From Chara braunii (taxonomy: Eukaryota > Streptophyta > Charophyceae > Charales > Characeae), in the NCBI GenBank assembly GCA_003427395.1, contig BFEA01000313.1:698280-732370 (forward strand): a stretch of DNA of 34,091 nt. Direction: 5' to 3'. Within the stretch, counting starts at the first letter, position 1. The number at the start of each line of letters is the position of its first letter. The notes under the pieces were generated by a model. It saw only the letters and a list, made by a program, of their open reading frames with translations, searched no databases and was not told where the DNA came from. The position numbers and the translations under genes were made by a program. Of this stretch, positions 8,670-18,971 are shown one piece after another.

Positions 8670-9890
8670 AAGATAAGATCCACACCTCAAGTAGGTCGAA
8701 GGGTTCGCAAGGTCAGAAGAGTGAAAATTGGTTGGACCAGTACCGTAGCACCATAAATTGAGGAAAGGGTTCCGGATATCCAAGAATAAAAGGTCAATCT
8801 GGCCTACAAACCCAAGTCTATGGTGTTACGACGAAGTCCCTGGAAGACCCCAAAAGGATACCGGATTTGTAGCAGACAAGCCACGGCCGACTGATACTAG
8901 CCAACAATTGTCCATGTCAAGTTGAGTCAAACCAAGTCCCATGCTTAGCTGCTACATTCCCTCGGCCGCGACTAAACGAAAGCACTATAGATTATTTGTA
9001 GAATGAAGGTTGTAGGATGAGGTGACTTGGACACTTCGCATCGGAATAAAGAAGGTGGACGCGTTAACAAGGGAAAAACTTTTGGTAGGAACACCGTTAG
9101 GGACTGTGTGACATTGCGAGAGAGGATTGCATAAGATAAATCACTCAACGAAAGGTCGTAAGTTGCATTAATGAGGTATTTCCATCATCTAATCATAATA
9201 TCAATCTTCAAATTAGCTTCTTTTAAGTATATATGTAAAGTGTGAATGAAAGTAATCATTGCACACATGTTTCCTCAACTTATTCTAAACATTAATCTAT
9301 AGTGGGTATTTGAACTATCCACTATTGTGGGCAACCAATGATCCAGATTGATTGAAGAAGATCTCTTATGTCAGTAGGGCATTCGACAAGTAGACTGTTC
9401 AAAGTTGATGGGTTCGATGCATGTTCCCTTAACACACTAAGTGAGTGAAAGTCATTGCAACTTAATGATGTTGTTTGAAATTTGTGCTTGTCCTTAATGA
9501 CTGGTCATGACTAAGAGAATCATATATACAAATAACACGGCGATTGTGGGAGCTCTGTTGTAGTTAAGGTGAAACTCCGGAGACAGGGAACTTACATTTA
9601 CGCATTTTATTTCCTCCTACTTCATAAACTCATGCAATAATATCTCACTATCTCTCTGCATGTGCGTGTGAATGAATATCATGTCCGAATCTCTCTTGAT
9701 TAAAGAGTCTAAGGGGGATGAAGAGATAATGTGGATGTAAGAAGAACATATATGAAAAAGGAAAGGAGACAAGTATATCCCAAAGAAACTTGAGAGTAGA
9801 GAATCATGAGTTTTCCCCTAGAGGAGATGAAAATTATCTAGGATTGCGTTAAATAAAGTGAATCATTTTGATGCACCGTTTGGTATCGAC
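8670..9890. other. anonymous region, no gene
   Basis: Ordinary mixed-composition sequence becoming AT-rich after 9180. No open frame of interest, RNA gene, or copy of another repeat in the window was recognised. Confidence 0.4.
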
Positions 9891-9894
9891 CAGT

Positions 9895-10915
9895 GACTGG
9901 ATAGAGGACAAAGGAGTGTCCGTTCAGTCGCTTCTTGTGTGATTAACTTGATATCTAAATGACATTGAGAAGAGGTTGGATAAAGGGTTAAGGAATGTCT
10001 GTCTAATCGTTTTTTGTGTGATTAACATTATATATGAATGGTATTGAAAAGAGGTTGGATAAACGACCAATGAGTGTCCGTCCAACTGCTTCATGTGAGA
10101 TTGATTTAACATTGATATCTGAATGGTATTGAGAAGAGGCTGGATAGAGGGTCAAGGAGTGTCCGTCCCGCTGCTTCATATGTGATTGATCTAACATTGA
10201 TAAATGTTTGGTATTGATAAGTGACTGGAGAGTGGGTCAAGGAATGTCCGTTCACACACTTCTTGTGTGATTAACATTGATATCTGAATGATATTGAGAA
10301 GAGGCTGGATAGAGGGTCAAAAAGTATCCGTCCAACTGCTTCTTGTGAGATTGACTTAACATTGAGATCTAAATGGTATTGAAAAGAGCTGGATAAAGGG
10401 TCAAGGAGTGTCCGTCCGACTGCTTCATGTGTGATTGATCTAACATTGATAACTCTTTGGTATTCATAAGTGACTGGATAGAGGGTCAAGGAGTGTCCGT
10501 CCGGTCGTTTCTTGTGTGATTAACTTCATATCTTAATGATATTGAGAAGAGGCTGGATAGAGGGCCAATGAATGTTTTCTCCAGTCGCTTCTTGTCTGAT
10601 TACCTTGATATTTGAATGGTACTGAGAAGAGGCTGGATAGAGGGTCATGAAGTGTCAATCCAGTCGCTTCATGTATGATTAACTTGGTGTTTTGACTAAT
10701 ATTGAAAAGTAACGGGATAGAGGGTCAAGGAGTGTCCCTACAGTCGCTTCATGTATGATTAAGTTGATGTTTTAATTAGTACTGCGAAGAGGCAGTATTG
10801 AGGTCTAAGGAGTGTTTGTCCAGTCGCTTTGTGTGTTTTTTAATTGATGTCCTGATTGGTATTGGAGAATGACTAGGTAGAGGGTCAAGGAGTGTTCGCC
10901 CGATTAATCTATGTG
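9895..10915 (+). repeat. 13-unit ~80-bp tandem array with a 249-bp trimer
   Basis: Units begin (GRCTGGATAGAGGGTCAAGG-like) at 9895, 9974, 10053, 10138, 10223, 10303, 10386, 10472, 10551, 10631, 10711, 10791 and 10871. Each contains GGAGTGTCCGTCC, CGCTTCTTGTGTGATTAAC and ATATCTGAATGGTATTGAGA. Units 2-4 and 5-7 form two consecutive trimers of exactly 249 bp, with matching unit lengths and private variants; units 8-13 are simple ~80-bp monomers. Minus-strand frames across the array are repeat artefacts. Confidence 0.85.
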
Positions 10916-11910
10916 TAATATTCCTACCAATTTGACTGCTTCAGATATGACGGGGTTAAATGACAAAATTGTGAAGACATCGCGAAAGCAATGTGACTTT
11001 CACCTAGAAACTGATGACTTGTCTTTTTCCCAAAGAATTGGAAAAAAAAAGGGGAAAAGTAATGAGAACCGATCAGGGAAAGTCATATCGTTACGATATA
11101 AGAAGATAATGTAAGAGAAATAATGTGTTTAGAAACGAAGAAAAGTCTGATGGGAAAGAAACTGCACCGCACAAATAGGTTTCCAAGATGGGTACCTCAC
11201 AGACCGACTTGCGTAAAGCAAGCGGCATATACAACCTAAGGACAAATCGAGAGAGATCATTAGGAAAAATGAAAATTAAACTTTTGGTTAACACATTCGT
11301 TTGGGTGAAACCAAAAGAACTGGAAGAAGTAAACCTTGAGAAATAAAGGTCAGAAGAAGAGAAGAGAAAATGATGTTGAAATATGTGGCCTGTGTGTGTG
11401 CATGTAACGAATACCAGGATATTACTTGGAAGGAGGTTCACCTGTGTGAACAGGTTGGTCTAGTTGATTCAACTATCCTTCGACTTGATACCCACTCCTA
11501 AGGGTGAACCCCTGTAGGCAGGCAAAGCTTCCCTTGTGTCATCATGACTGAGAGGTCCTAATCACTCCTGAGGGTCCTTTGTGTGCAGTGAGGGGGCTGA
11601 ACATAGATACGTCAAAATACTTGAAAGGAATGTTGAGAGAGGATTAGGGGAGTGAAGGACAAGTATAAAGTGTATATACTGATTGCATTTAGTGTTTGAC
11701 ATGTGTGTCTTATTCTGCATTTGTGCAGGTTTTTTGGGTCAAGGAGTTTGTTTCTTTTCTTCTGAGCATCTGTCTGTGCATTGCGAGTGGTACGTGCATC
11801 TCATTGGACACACCATGACTGTGAGAATGTGACTTGTTCACCTACATTACCTCCATTATACTCTCTATAACACCATTGCGAGTGGTACGAGCAGTTTTTT
11901 TTTTTGGGTC
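10916..11910. other. anonymous region with one short direct repeat
   Basis: No convincing gene. CATTGCGAGTGGTACG occurs at 11779-11794 and again at about 11873-11888, roughly 94 bp apart, the second copy directly before the GTTCGG island. A minus-strand frame of 116 codons (11091-11441) lacks any recognisable motif. Confidence 0.35.
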
Positions 11911-12120
11911 CGCGTTCGGCCCGAACGGCCGAACGTATCCCCAAAGGGTCCCATACGTTCGGGCGTTCGGGTTCGGGCGTTCGGCCCGTCCCGAACGCCG
12001 GTTACCTTCTATATATATATATATTTTTTTTTTGAATATGTTCGGCCGAACACGTTCGGGTGGCGTTTGGCTGAACACCCGAACATGTTTGGACGTTCGG
12101 AAAAGCTCCGAACATGTTCA
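11911..12120. repeat. GTTCGG/CCGAAC-dense island, probable hAT-type subterminal repeat cluster
   Basis: More than a dozen copies of CGTTCGG or CCGAACG and near variants are packed in about 210 bp on both strands, split by a (TA)n and poly-T stretch at 12011-12033. Dense short subterminal motifs in both orientations are typical of hAT-type element ends, where transposase binds. The island abuts the left edge of the ~1.5-kb repeat copy 1. No clear terminal inverted repeat was found. Confidence 0.4.
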
Positions 12121-12476
12121 GTGTGCTACAGAGTTAGAAACAATGTCAATTTTTTCATTGACCCGGTCAAACACATAGAAACTGCCTTCCTCCCACCTTC
12201 CCCCAGTTAAGTCCTCAATCTGTTTTCAGTCAAAATAAAGAGAAACTTAGTTTTTTCACACATATTCCTTCCATTTAGTCTGATTAACTCATGAAAGAAG
12301 GCAAAATCATAGGGGGTCGCACGCATACAATCAGTCAAACTAAGGGGAGATACTCGAACAGGGGTATAGTGGGTTCACACTGATAAAAGAAAATATACAT
12401 GTTGGTTCCCTGCCTCTAGAACTCCTCCAGAGTTCCAACAGAGTTCCCACAATCAGTGGGTGGACTCCCCATAGAG

Positions 12477-12484
12477 CCTTGCTG
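12477..12484 (+). repeat. 8-bp target-site duplication, left
   Basis: CCTTGCTG here and at 12957-12964 flank the insertion. In repeat copy 2 the corresponding site is a single CCTTGTTG (about 26858-26865), the related empty site. Confidence 0.7.
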
Positions 12485-12956
12485 CACAAGCGGTTATCGG
12501 GTAGCTGAAAACTCATGAATGAAAATTCTGAAGTGAGAGTTTTGGGCAGTCTGAAAATCCTGAATGGTCCTGAAGTGGTGAAAGGTCCGAAGACCTTAAA
12601 AACCACCTGTTTAGGCAAGCTACATCCTGAAGTGGTGAAGAGTGTCCTGAAGTGGTCAAGTGAGAGTTTTGGGCAGTTTGAAAATCCTGAATGGTCATGA
12701 AGTGGTGAAAAGTCCGAAGACCGTGAAAACCACCCTTCACCACTTGAGGATGCAGTCTGCCTAAACAGGTGGTTTTCAGGGTCTTTGGAGTTTTCACCAG
12801 TTCAGGACCATTCAGGATTTTCCGACCTGAATGGTCCTTAAGTGGACAAAGGTCCGAAGACCCTGAAAACCACCTTTTTAGGCAGGCTGCATCCTGAAGT
12901 GGTGAAGGGTGTCCTGAAGTGGTGATGAAAAATACAACTGTTGTTAACCTTCTCTC
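12485..12956 (+). mobile_element. 472-bp non-autonomous insertion (8-bp TSD class)
   Basis: Present in R1 copy 1 and absent at the same position of copy 2, with an 8-bp duplication on both sides. An 8-bp TSD fits hAT (or P) superfamilies. Terminal similarity is weak: both ends share GGTTA at the same offset but lack a good inverted repeat. Internally it holds four versions of a ~125-bp unit (AATCCTGAATGGTC, GGTCCGAAGACC, GAAAACCACC, TTTAGGCA, ATCCTGAAGTGGTGAA), three forward and one inverted. No protein is encoded. Confidence 0.65.
12736..12906. repeat. 81-bp-arm fold-back with 9-base loop
   Basis: Arm 12736-12816 pairs with arm 12826-12906 at 71 of 81 positions by direct comparison, with several of the rest G-T; the loop is ATTTTCCGA. 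The innermost 13 bp are perfect. It arises from the inverted third unit meeting the fourth unit of the insertion. A transcript would form a long, nearly perfect hairpin of pre-miRNA or hairpin-siRNA type. Confidence 0.75.
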
Positions 12957-12964
12957 CCTTGCTG

Positions 12965-13288
12965 TGGTCCTACGAGCAATCCCGCCTGCCGCCTTCCTCT
13001 CAGCACAAGATTAAACTTAGATTGAGAAGGGCAAAATGAGGGGTTTCAGACTCTCGAGATACAAAAAGGGGACAGACCTAACTCGCTGGACAGGGCCTTG
13101 AAACCTTGACTCGCCTAAGGGCCCCGCAATGGCGGCCAATCGCAGGTAGGCCGACTGAATCGTAGTCAAAATGTGGAGCGACCTCTCTCTGAAAGACCTC
13201 CAAGTTCACTATGTCTCAGCTCCTGACGAGAGTTGCCGTCCTGTAGCCTTAGAAAGACTGTATTTAGATAAAGCACATCTCTTCGTGC
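12965..13288. other. R1 copy 1, non-coding part
   Basis: Conserved with 26866-27192 in copy 2, including the GCAATGGCGGCCAATCGCAG word. No frame is conserved between copies. If the adjacent minus-strand segment is an exon, this would be downstream intron or UTR. Confidence 0.4.
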
Positions 13289-13716
13289 TCAGTTTGGACA
13301 CATCTTGCAGTAAACCTTAGCCACACTCCGGCGGACATGGTAATAAGTCAAAGCAGCCCAAGACAAGTTGTTACTCATCCGCTCATGCTTCTCAGCAGAA
13401 GAAGCCTCAAACTGAGCATGGGCAACAGTACAATAGCCTTTCGTTCCTGCTTTCAAGTATACGTGTGCACAATATTGAGCCAACCAACGTGGCAACTGCA
13501 ACCTGTTTCCCCGACTAGCATAAGCGGTGAATATAGCAGCCGCGACTACACCTCTACACCGTTGCGACTGTAACTCGCTGGTAGCTCGGCAATACCTCCC
13601 ACTGCCTAAGTGTATTGCCGTGGCTGCATTCCGCAGTGCTGTGGCACCCGCCAGTCCAACGTTAGTAGTGGCAAGATGCACAGTGGTACCATCAACGAAA
13701 TGCACAACAATAAGTA
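13289..13716 (-). pseudogene. duplicated exon-like coding segment, copy 1 (open frame)
   Basis: The minus strand is open for about 155 codons, from after TAA near 13750 to TGA 13289-13291, with no ATG at the start, as expected of an internal exon. The putative acceptor is TTGCTTACACAG, with AG at 13717-13718 after a pyrimidine-rich tract. A possible donor is GCTAAGGTTTAC at 13314-13315. The protein has an alanine-rich helical stretch (GATALRNAATAIHLGSG) and a later YCTVAHAQFEASSAEKHE stretch ending ALTYYHVRRSVAKVY. Copy 2 encodes about 85% of the same residues in two frames. The family is not recognised. A faint resemblance of the helical AHAQ...EK...ALTYY pattern to BRO1-type helical proteins is noted, with very low confidence. 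Confidence 0.4.
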
Positions 13717-14115
13717 CTGTGTAAGCAAGACACGGTGAAAAAACAACAAAGGAAAATGCACAGCTACATTACCAGAAGTAAAACACTCGCATTAGTCCTT
13801 AGTAATCACAGTAGCGAAAAAACAACTAAATAGTGACCACTAAAAACGCAGTTGCCATCACATAGCAGTAGCCGGTCACACCACATGACACTACGGGCAA
13901 CCCCCGGTGAGCATAGTCTAACAACCCCATGCCGAGCACAGTCTTGACAGAGGAGGGGGCGGTCACTGACAACACTAGACTTAGCAGGGTTCAAACCACG
14001 ATACGCAATCCGATACAACCAGGTACGATGCTTTTTGAATCAGAGAGAGACTATTTCCATTAACAGGATGAGCAAATTCAAATGAACCTGGCGTCAAAAA
14101 GCGGTCGGGTACGTT

Positions 14116-16235
14116 ATGCTTTCGAAGTAGCTCCCTTCACGAGCGCAATGCCTATTCCCTCTACGCTGCACTTTCTCTTCTACTGACAAGACTCCTCACT
14201 CTACTCCGAATCCGGCTTCGCAAACGGATCCACCCCACTTCAAAACCTGAGGTTCGACTTTTATCCTGCCGAAACCCGTTAAGAAACGGTAGCACCCAAT
14301 CTTCTTCCTTCCCATCTTCTCTAACTCCATCGCTGCCTCCCCGCACTAAGTTTTTCTTCCTAACTCCAACCCTAATCTACCTTTAAAACTAACCTTCTCA
14401 AGTGATTCGCCCTGATGAAAAACCCAGAATCCCTCCTTATTCTTCCCGATTTCGTTACGAATCTAGCGGGAAATCGTTCTTCTTCTTTCTACCATAGCCC
14501 CTTCCGCCATCTCTTCACGTAATGCTTTCTTCTACTAACCCACGATCTACTCATCTACTATCCAAACTAACACTATTATCGAAGTCGCCCGATTAATAAA
14601 CCCCAAAATAACATCTCCGTTTCCCATAAATGATCAGGAAACGGCCACATACAACAGTCTTCATCCTTTTCCTCCGTTCACTCCCGTCATCTCCCGCGTG
14701 GTTCTCTCTCTTTCTAACCTCTATCCTACTAACTTAGCACCAAAACTAATACTAGATTCATATCCGCCCGTGCAAAAAACCTCGGAATCACACTTTTCCT
14801 CACCTGATTCTATTAAGAATCGGGCGAGGTGGGTGTTCCTCTCCGCCATGCCCGTCTTTCTTCCCGTTGTTATTCTCACCATCCCCCGCCTTGAACTCAT
14901 CAAAGCTCTGAACCAGACCGGGTTCATTCCTTTTCTTACCTCTTTCCTCCTCATGCTTCGAATGCACCTAGTGTGAAATCGCGCCAGGTTCGCTCCCCTT
15001 CCTTTCACGTCTCCGCCTGCTGCCTCATCTCCCCGTCGTCCGTTTTCATGGTCTTTTCTCCTAGAGACTAGCGCAACGCCCTGTAACGACTGGTTCGATC
15101 CATCGTGGTAACCCGACAGGCCGACTAACCGCTATCGCTACTCTAACGAAAACTCAAAAAAGTGAGAAAACAGAACTAACTCATACTAGTCCGACTAGCC
15201 TATCGCCTTTAAGCTTAATTCGACGAAGCGTTGCGCCCCAAAACCACTGCGAGCTTCCCCCGAGCTCCTCCTGGGCCCTGGCCACTTAGTTTGGGTAGGA
15301 GTCCATCACCCCCCTGGGCCTCGACAAGTAAGCCCTCACACAGGCTGCCGATTGCTGAGCCGAGAGGCGCGACTCTGTTGGAAGGTCCGTGCACTCACAA
15401 CGGTCACGACTGGTCGATAACGCGTCACAAGGGTTTCTGCTACTCAAATTAGTTACTCCCTTGCGGCCTAGGCGCCTGCCGGGCCGTAGGCACGTTAAAC
15501 CTCTCAGCCCATGCCTCAAGGCGGATCGGGTAGAAAGATTTTTCCAACCTCTCAAACACTCAGGGAACCATAGGTCACAAAAAAAAAGCACACGCTCAAG
15601 GCCCTCGACCGTCGTGACGACCTCCAAATCCAGCTTCACGCTTAAGTAAAGGAGCATCGGAGCAGAATAATAATACAATAATAAATAAAAATATTTAGAA
15701 ACTTTTAATCGTCAATATATGACGAACGAGGAAAAAGAAACCGCTAGCACCGTTCTGACGCCGCCGACGACAAAACCAAGGGGGGATAGCCCCACCGGGC
15801 TCCTAACCCCGCGGTCCCTTCGCGCTACTCTGATATCCCCACATCGTCGTCGCTCGATCTCGATCCCTAAATCTCTTTGATGAAAGTCCGACGCTATAAC
15901 CAATAGCGCTATGCCCAAGGCTGGGTCTAGTATTAACGGTCACCTAAATAAACAGGTACAGCGTGACGAACGAATCTACTAAAAACACTTCAAAGCCACC
16001 TCATTGTCGATGCCATTCTCCACTCGTATGCACAAGTCACAGGCAAACATACCAATCAAGAGGTATAATATTTTTAACACTAATTCAATCAGAAATAAAA
16101 ATTTGACCGACGATTAACGCCAGTTTCCACAATCATTAAAAACAAAAGAGATCATCAGCGCCTTAAGTCTGTGCGCCCACACACTGTCAACTCTAGTTAA
16201 CCATCCAATCAGCGTAAACCTCAGACACTGCCATA
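14116..16235. other. anonymous region, pyrimidine-rich in part
   Basis: 14160-15060 is C/T-rich on the plus strand, with loosely recurring CTCCTC/TTCTTCC and CGGGTT/AAACCC words that look like ancient, unresolvable repeats. A B-box-like GGTTCGATCC at 15091-15100 lacks a matching A box. The longest minus frame (15286-15678, 130 codons) has no recognised domain. No gene is supported. Confidence 0.35.
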
Positions 16236-16239
16236 CCTC

Positions 16240-16335
16240 GCGCGGTATTCTTAAACTTTAAACCACGCTTACTTCCTGTCGCTTGCAAAAAACAGAGCGC
16301 ATACCCTTGTAAGGGTATTCGCACCGACAACTTAC
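16240..16335 (-). repeat. dispersed palindrome repeat, copy 3 (opposite strand)
   Basis: Arms 16295-16308 and 16311-16324 around a GT centre (AC on the minus strand) pair at 12 of 14 positions, with a GCG/CGC outer stem unlike the other copies. Minus-strand flanks carry GTTGTCGG before and TTTTTTGCAAGCGACA then CAGTGTCTGA after, in the same order as at 3770-3856 and 28051-28140. Confidence 0.55.
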
Positions 16336-18970
16336 CGAAGTATATTAAGCGACGGGGTCGCAAACTAAAAAAACTATAAGTCCATCCAAAACTTCAAATG
16401 CTGACGAGAAAGGAACTAATTCGATTAGCCGACAGACTCAGGTTCGAGGCCTCCAACAATCCATGCCCATACAACTATATGCTGATAGGATTCTAACCTG
16501 GTCTCCATTGTCTTGACACTAGGACGTCGGTGTATTAGACATACGTACCACAACATAAGTTCCAGCGACCCTCTTAAGTGTTCTCTCCCCTTCATCCTAG
16601 ACAAACGCCGACTTCTTGATAAGTGTCCTTAGTCTCTACCCTGCAAGCAGGGCCATAACTAGGGACGCGAACCCTAACCGAGACCATTGAAGACACTCTT
16701 ACCTCCCTCCAACAATTCTCACAATCAACCATATATATATATACATAAATTTTATCTCAGACCCTTCCTGTAGTCTAGTATAGGAAGGTCATGTCTCCAT
16801 CTTGGCCCACCATAATCTGGGTGATCGTGTCAGATCTAAGGTCCACCACGTTGTTATTTTAGCGGTAGTGCCCTCGCAGGTTGCGCCACGGTAGGCTTTC
16901 TCCTGATAAGCATTCAATCAGGACTCAAAAACGACAATTGACTCCACTCTTATTCCACGTCGTTCCGCATGAGTAAAACCCTCCCAAACGTCCACACCCT
17001 TTAAGTCTTTACTCCCTTAGCAAGACGCAGACCCGCTATTCAGGTTACGCCGATCAGCAGGCGACACTAGGGGTTGCGCCCTAGTGATGTTAAACTTTAC
17101 CGTTAACTTGGTATTTCCATAAATACCCTAAGACTAGCATAAGCGGCTGAACGGTGTATCGCAACAATACAAGACTACTTCGGGACTACGCAAAGGGTTG
17201 TGAAACATAAAAGACATTTATCAGCCCTCTGTGGGACAACACAGAGTGCACGACATCCTCTCCACCATCACAAAACAGAATTACCGTCAGATCCACAAGG
17301 CCGTGACCTCCCAACTTGATCAGAGCAAGAAGGCCACACATCTCAAATGACATCTCACAAATGAACCATCGTGCGACCTCTCGGAAACTCCACCAATGAC
17401 CAAACAAAAACGTGGTCCTTCTCGTCAGACTTTATCATTCCAAATAACTTTTCCATGCCATTAAATTTCTTAACCACCTTTCAATCAAAGGACGTCTCAC
17501 TCGTTAGGTCTCCCAGTCATATTGTTTCTCTCTAGGATGAACTCTCACGCGATCTTTCTTTAAAACATCTTCCCTGTCTGAAGATGAGTCTCCAAATAAG
17601 CAAGAGACTGCCTTCATCCTCGAAGGTGTCTCAACCATAAAACAACTCAAACCAAGAGACCAACTTCTGGGTCCTTGTCATAACTCAACAATAACTATTT
17701 GGCATGACAAGCGTTCGAGTCTCAAAGACTTATAAATCCCTTAGGATTATCATATCTTTCACAGAAACAGACTACACTTCCTCCCCTTAAACCCGGTCCT
17801 ATCATCCGCCTGTAGACAGACCGCACTAGTATACCGAAGAGTGAAAAATTCACATTCATTCTCATTCACAAAATACACAACACACGAGATGTTTCTCATA
17901 CGTCTCTTGCACAAAGTCATCACACATCAGGATAAAACCACACATGTGAGAGTGATTATGATCGTCATATATAAGGAGTAGCCTCAGGTAAAACCTCAAC
18001 TCAATATATACTCAGGAGTGTAATATCCCAACTCAAAAGCGAACAATCATGGTCTTGAATTACATATGCACACTTAGAGTTGAACAATCTCAACTCAAAC
18101 TGGCACCAGTATCACACAAAAATTGTGGCCTCCCTGATCGGAGCTAAAACTGAAACAGTCTTAATCAGGGTGTAACCGCTCCCTTCACATCAGAGGAATC
18201 CAAGTAATTCAAGACATATTTAAATATTCAACACGTAATATAAGGTCCATCATGCCTCAATCGATAAATTTACAACAGCCTTGAGTCAAAATACTATGCA
18301 TATTCCCCTCTCATATCTCAGTGTTAGTACAGGAAAGGAAAATTTTCCACGCTAACCCTCGAGATCATAGAGTTCAAGAACTTGAACTCAAAAACTCACT
18401 CAATCTAAAGCAACATCTATATACAAACGTATGGGCACATACACCTTCATAACTCCGGGTGATATGGCTAAAATAAACTCAACTCTCAATACACAATCAC
18501 CTTGTTCTGAGTCGTAGGAAGATACTCCCAGTAAAAGGTATATGTCTAAAGACGACAAATACCACGATCAACGCCTAATCAGTGTTCCTAATAAGATCAC
18601 ATCCTTACATGATCCCTCAACGTACTCAAGTCTATATTCCAAGCCATTTATTCTCAGCAAACCATACACGCACGAGGCTCATTCTCGTACTTTGATCCTG
18701 CTCTAGCCATTCTTCCCTTGAGCAGTCCCAGAAACCTGAGAGGTACTCATCTAGTCTAAACTAAAGTCTCTTAGGATTCAACTTATACACATGACGCGCA
18801 AAAAGCATGCGCATACATCTTCTAGTTCTATACAACATACAATTAGGAGCCTGCTGACTAAAACACGGAGTTAGGTCCACACAAATGGTTAGCCTGCTAT
18901 CCTAACTCTTATGCCCCCGTATATACACAAGTTCATGAAATACGCACCCTGACAAAATATAAGGGCACTC
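16336..18970. other. anonymous region, no gene
   Basis: Mixed to AT-rich sequence with a short (AT)n at 16731-16742. Phrases such as ACCTCAACTCAATATA and ATCTCAACTCAA recur loosely at 17990-18100. No frame above about 75 codons and no RNA gene. It could be 3' flanking or intronic sequence for the minus-strand coding candidate that follows. Confidence 0.35.
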
Positions 18971-18971
18971 T

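Larger units (their letters stand above)
12132..14115 (-). repeat. ~1.5-kb dispersed repeat R1, copy 1 (with insertion)
   Basis: Aligns end to end with 26545-28054: left edge TTAGAAACAATG and TTCATTGACCCGGTCAAAC, right edge CGGGTACGTT. Identity looks near 90% by eye over long stretches. Relative to copy 2 it carries about 30 bp extra near 12430-12462 and a 472-bp insertion at 12485-12956. The 13289-13716 interval carries an open minus-strand frame. The repeat may be a mobile element or a dispersed duplication of a gene fragment. Confidence 0.75.

Noticed and set aside
9924-10489. Three minus-strand frames with similar sequences (SHMKQ...GHSL...)
   Set aside because: Their mutual similarity comes from the 80-bp tandem DNA repeat. 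Frames break at random between units.
15091-15100. B-box-like GGTTCGATCC suggesting a tRNA
   Set aside because: The only A-box-like word upstream (TAGCGCAACG) is about 20 bases away, too close, and the T stem does not pair.
15286-15678. 130-codon minus-strand frame as a gene
   Set aside because: No recognised motif and no copy elsewhere in the window. The composition follows the local GC pattern. Kept only as part of the anonymous region.
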